DNA of 64,000 nt from Dolichospermum sp. DET69. Its GTDB lineage: Bacteria; Cyanobacteriota; Cyanobacteriia; Cyanobacteriales; Nostocaceae. Of the stretch, positions 62,800 to 64,000 are shown piece after piece (the stretch's first letter is position 1; each line of letters starts with the position of its first letter). The stretch spans positions 4,621,501 through 4,685,500 of the forward strand of contig CP070233.1 of the NCBI GenBank assembly GCA_017355425.1. The letters run 5' to 3'. The translations under genes were made by a program, and so were the position numbers. The notes under the pieces are model-generated. The model saw only the letters and a program-made list of their open reading frames with translations, ran no database searches and had not been told where the DNA came from.

Positions 62800-64000
62800 T
62801 CGTCACCCTCCTGAGTTAGTTGTAAGTTTCGTCCAGAAATGATCATAAAACCCACAGAATCTAAGCGAATATGTGGATGTTGAATCCCCGCAATTATTTC
62901 TTGATTTAATTCTGTTTCTGCTAAGAGTTCTTGCTGCAATACTGAATCATTAATCTGCTCTTCTTGATTAATTCTATTTATTCTTAAATGGAGTTGTTCT
63001 AACCTTTTACTAAGCTTTTGTTCAGCCCGTTTAGCAAATTTTTCACACAATTTCTGAAAATCTGGACGTTGATATATGATGTTTAAAGCCGAGTTACTAG
63101 CATTATGACAAAAACCTGCCCACTTGCTAGATTCAACAAAATTATCAAGAATAGATAGCCTATTTTTAGCTAAGTTGTAATCTCGGTATGGACTACCTTT
63201 AGCTTTATATGGAGTTTGTAATATTTTCAGTAGTTCTAAGTCATCAACAATGCTCATAGGTTCAGATCGAGCATCAATAAATATGGTTTGTAATCTGGGT
63301 GGAAATAGCCCATCTGCTAGTCTTTTCAGGGTTCTTAATTTAGCCGGGTTTGTAGTACATTTGGCTAAGTTTGTTTCGATAATATAGTTAAATCGAAAAC
63401 CAAACCATTCCATCCTTTCACTAGTGTTCCAAGATGGGGCAACTCTCCACATAGCAAAACATTGTCCTCGATCATCCCAATGAATATAAGATGATAGGGA
63501 GTCTATAAATCTTTCACCGATTCGATAAAGATTAACTCCAGTATTTTTATTAGCAATTCTCCGGTTAAAAGTGCCAATGTTATTTGTACAAGTTGCAAAG
63601 TGAGTTTTGATTTCGTCTACTGAAATTAAGGTATGTTGACTAGGGTAATAGCTAATTACTCCTTCTTTATTTGTATCTAGACTCCGCCGAAAGTTTATGG
63701 TTTGACAAATCCAAGTTTCAGTTGCTTGCTGCATTTGCTGATGACAAGCATCATCATTATCTAATGCTTGAAAATATTCTGTTGCCTGATCATCAAGAGC
63801 ATCAATTTCATCAAGGGCATATTGTTCATTGATCTTCAATATTTCGGCTTTGATTTGTTCCTTAAGTGGTTCAATTATTTCTAATATTCCCACAGCACTT
63901 AATTGAAACAAAACTGTTTCTAATTCTGGCAGTTTTTCATCTATGTAAAATTGTAGACTAGCAATTGATTGTTGAAAGATAGTAAAACCATTTTTCAACA
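62796..64000 (-). CDS. dpdE: Probable DpdE (SNF2-type helicase), C-terminal part
   Basis: About 401 residues; the frame is open to the window edge, so the N-terminus and any helicase motifs are outside. The visible part is helical with IYRIGERFIDSLSSYIHWDDRGQCFAMWR, the style of RapA/SNF2 C-terminal accessory domains, and ends GRNLQLTQEGDE. The ATGA overlap with dpdF and gene order E-F-G-H-I support DpdE. Identity cannot be proved without the motor domain. Confidence 0.6.
   Translation of the reverse strand, partial: LKNGFTIFQQSIASLQFYIDEKLPELETVLFQLSAVGILEIIEPLKEQIKAEILKINEQYALDEIDALDDQATEYFQALDNDDACHQQMQQATETWICQTINFRRSLDTNKEGVISYYPSQHTLISVDEIKTHFATCTNNIGTFNRRIANKNTGVNLYRIGERFIDSLSSYIHWDDRGQCFAMWRVAPSWNTSERMEWFGFRFNYIIETNLAKCTTNPAKLRTLKRLADGLFPPRLQTIFIDARSEPMSIVDDLELLKILQTPYKAKGSPYRDYNLAKNRLSILDNFVESSKWAGFCHNASNSALNIIYQRPDFQKLCEKFAKRAEQKLSKRLEQLHLRINRINQEEQINDSVLQQELLAETELNQEIIAGIQHPHIRLDSVGFMIISGRNLQLTQEGDE

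Overview
The window looks like chromosomal DNA of a filamentous, probably heterocyst-forming cyanobacterium (Nostocales; Anabaena/Dolichospermum/Nostoc type). The grounds are a cyanobacterial-type PEP carboxylase, a bilin-binding phytochrome with its own response regulator, AT-rich DNA with HIP1-like GCGATCGC sites, seven-base STRR arrays, and a very heavy load of small interspersed repeats and MITEs. No tRNA, rRNA or CRISPR array was seen.

Layout. 1-5.8 kb: the start of an AAA ATPase cut by the window edge, a small PD-(D/E)XK-like protein, a GH15/phosphorylase-kinase-like protein and an Rpn/DUF4351 nuclease. 6-11 kb: a single-chain Type ISP restriction-modification enzyme bracketed by an interspersed repeat. 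11.3-12 kb: an antitoxin with a frameshifted PIN toxin. 12.6-17.5 kb: ppc and small conserved proteins. 18-23.2 kb: a toxin-antitoxin island (HEPN/MNT, VapBC, three DUF433 antitoxins whose PIN partners are all broken) and two unknown genes. 23.5-36 kb: B12-binding radical SAM protein, Uma2 nuclease, a REC-HK, the phytochrome and its regulator, a GT39/PMT glycosyltransferase, a TerB-like protein and a fatty acid hydroxylase. 36.3-44.2 kb: a two-module NRPS gene (A-PCP-C-A-PCP-C) cut by an ISH3-like insertion sequence that left a clean 5-bp target duplication. 44.3-46.2 kb: an IS200/IS605 element (tnpA/tnpB), followed by an MFS exporter that probably belongs to the NRPS cluster. 48-53 kb: Rieske ferredoxin, a coiled-coil TerB-C-like membrane protein, a DUF815 ATPase and dense repeats. 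53.2-55.6 kb: a kinase plus HopA1-family pair, the combination that forms the split dehydratase of class V lanthipeptide and thioamitide RiPP pathways. 55.6-64 kb: a tightly packed operon matching dpdE-dpdF-dpdG-dpdH-dpdI, the restriction half of the 7-deazaguanine DNA modification system; it continues past the right edge.

Themes. Several genome-defence or mobile-DNA systems coexist (Type ISP RM, Dpd, several TA modules, Rpn and Uma2 nucleases). Small repeats shape the genes: one palindromic repeat lies in frame in the RM enzyme, another repeat lies in frame in the NRPS, and three genes take their stop codon from a repeat. Two 97-98% identical 167-bp MITEs with 8-bp target duplications, and one MITE nested inside a palindromic repeat, show recent transposition.
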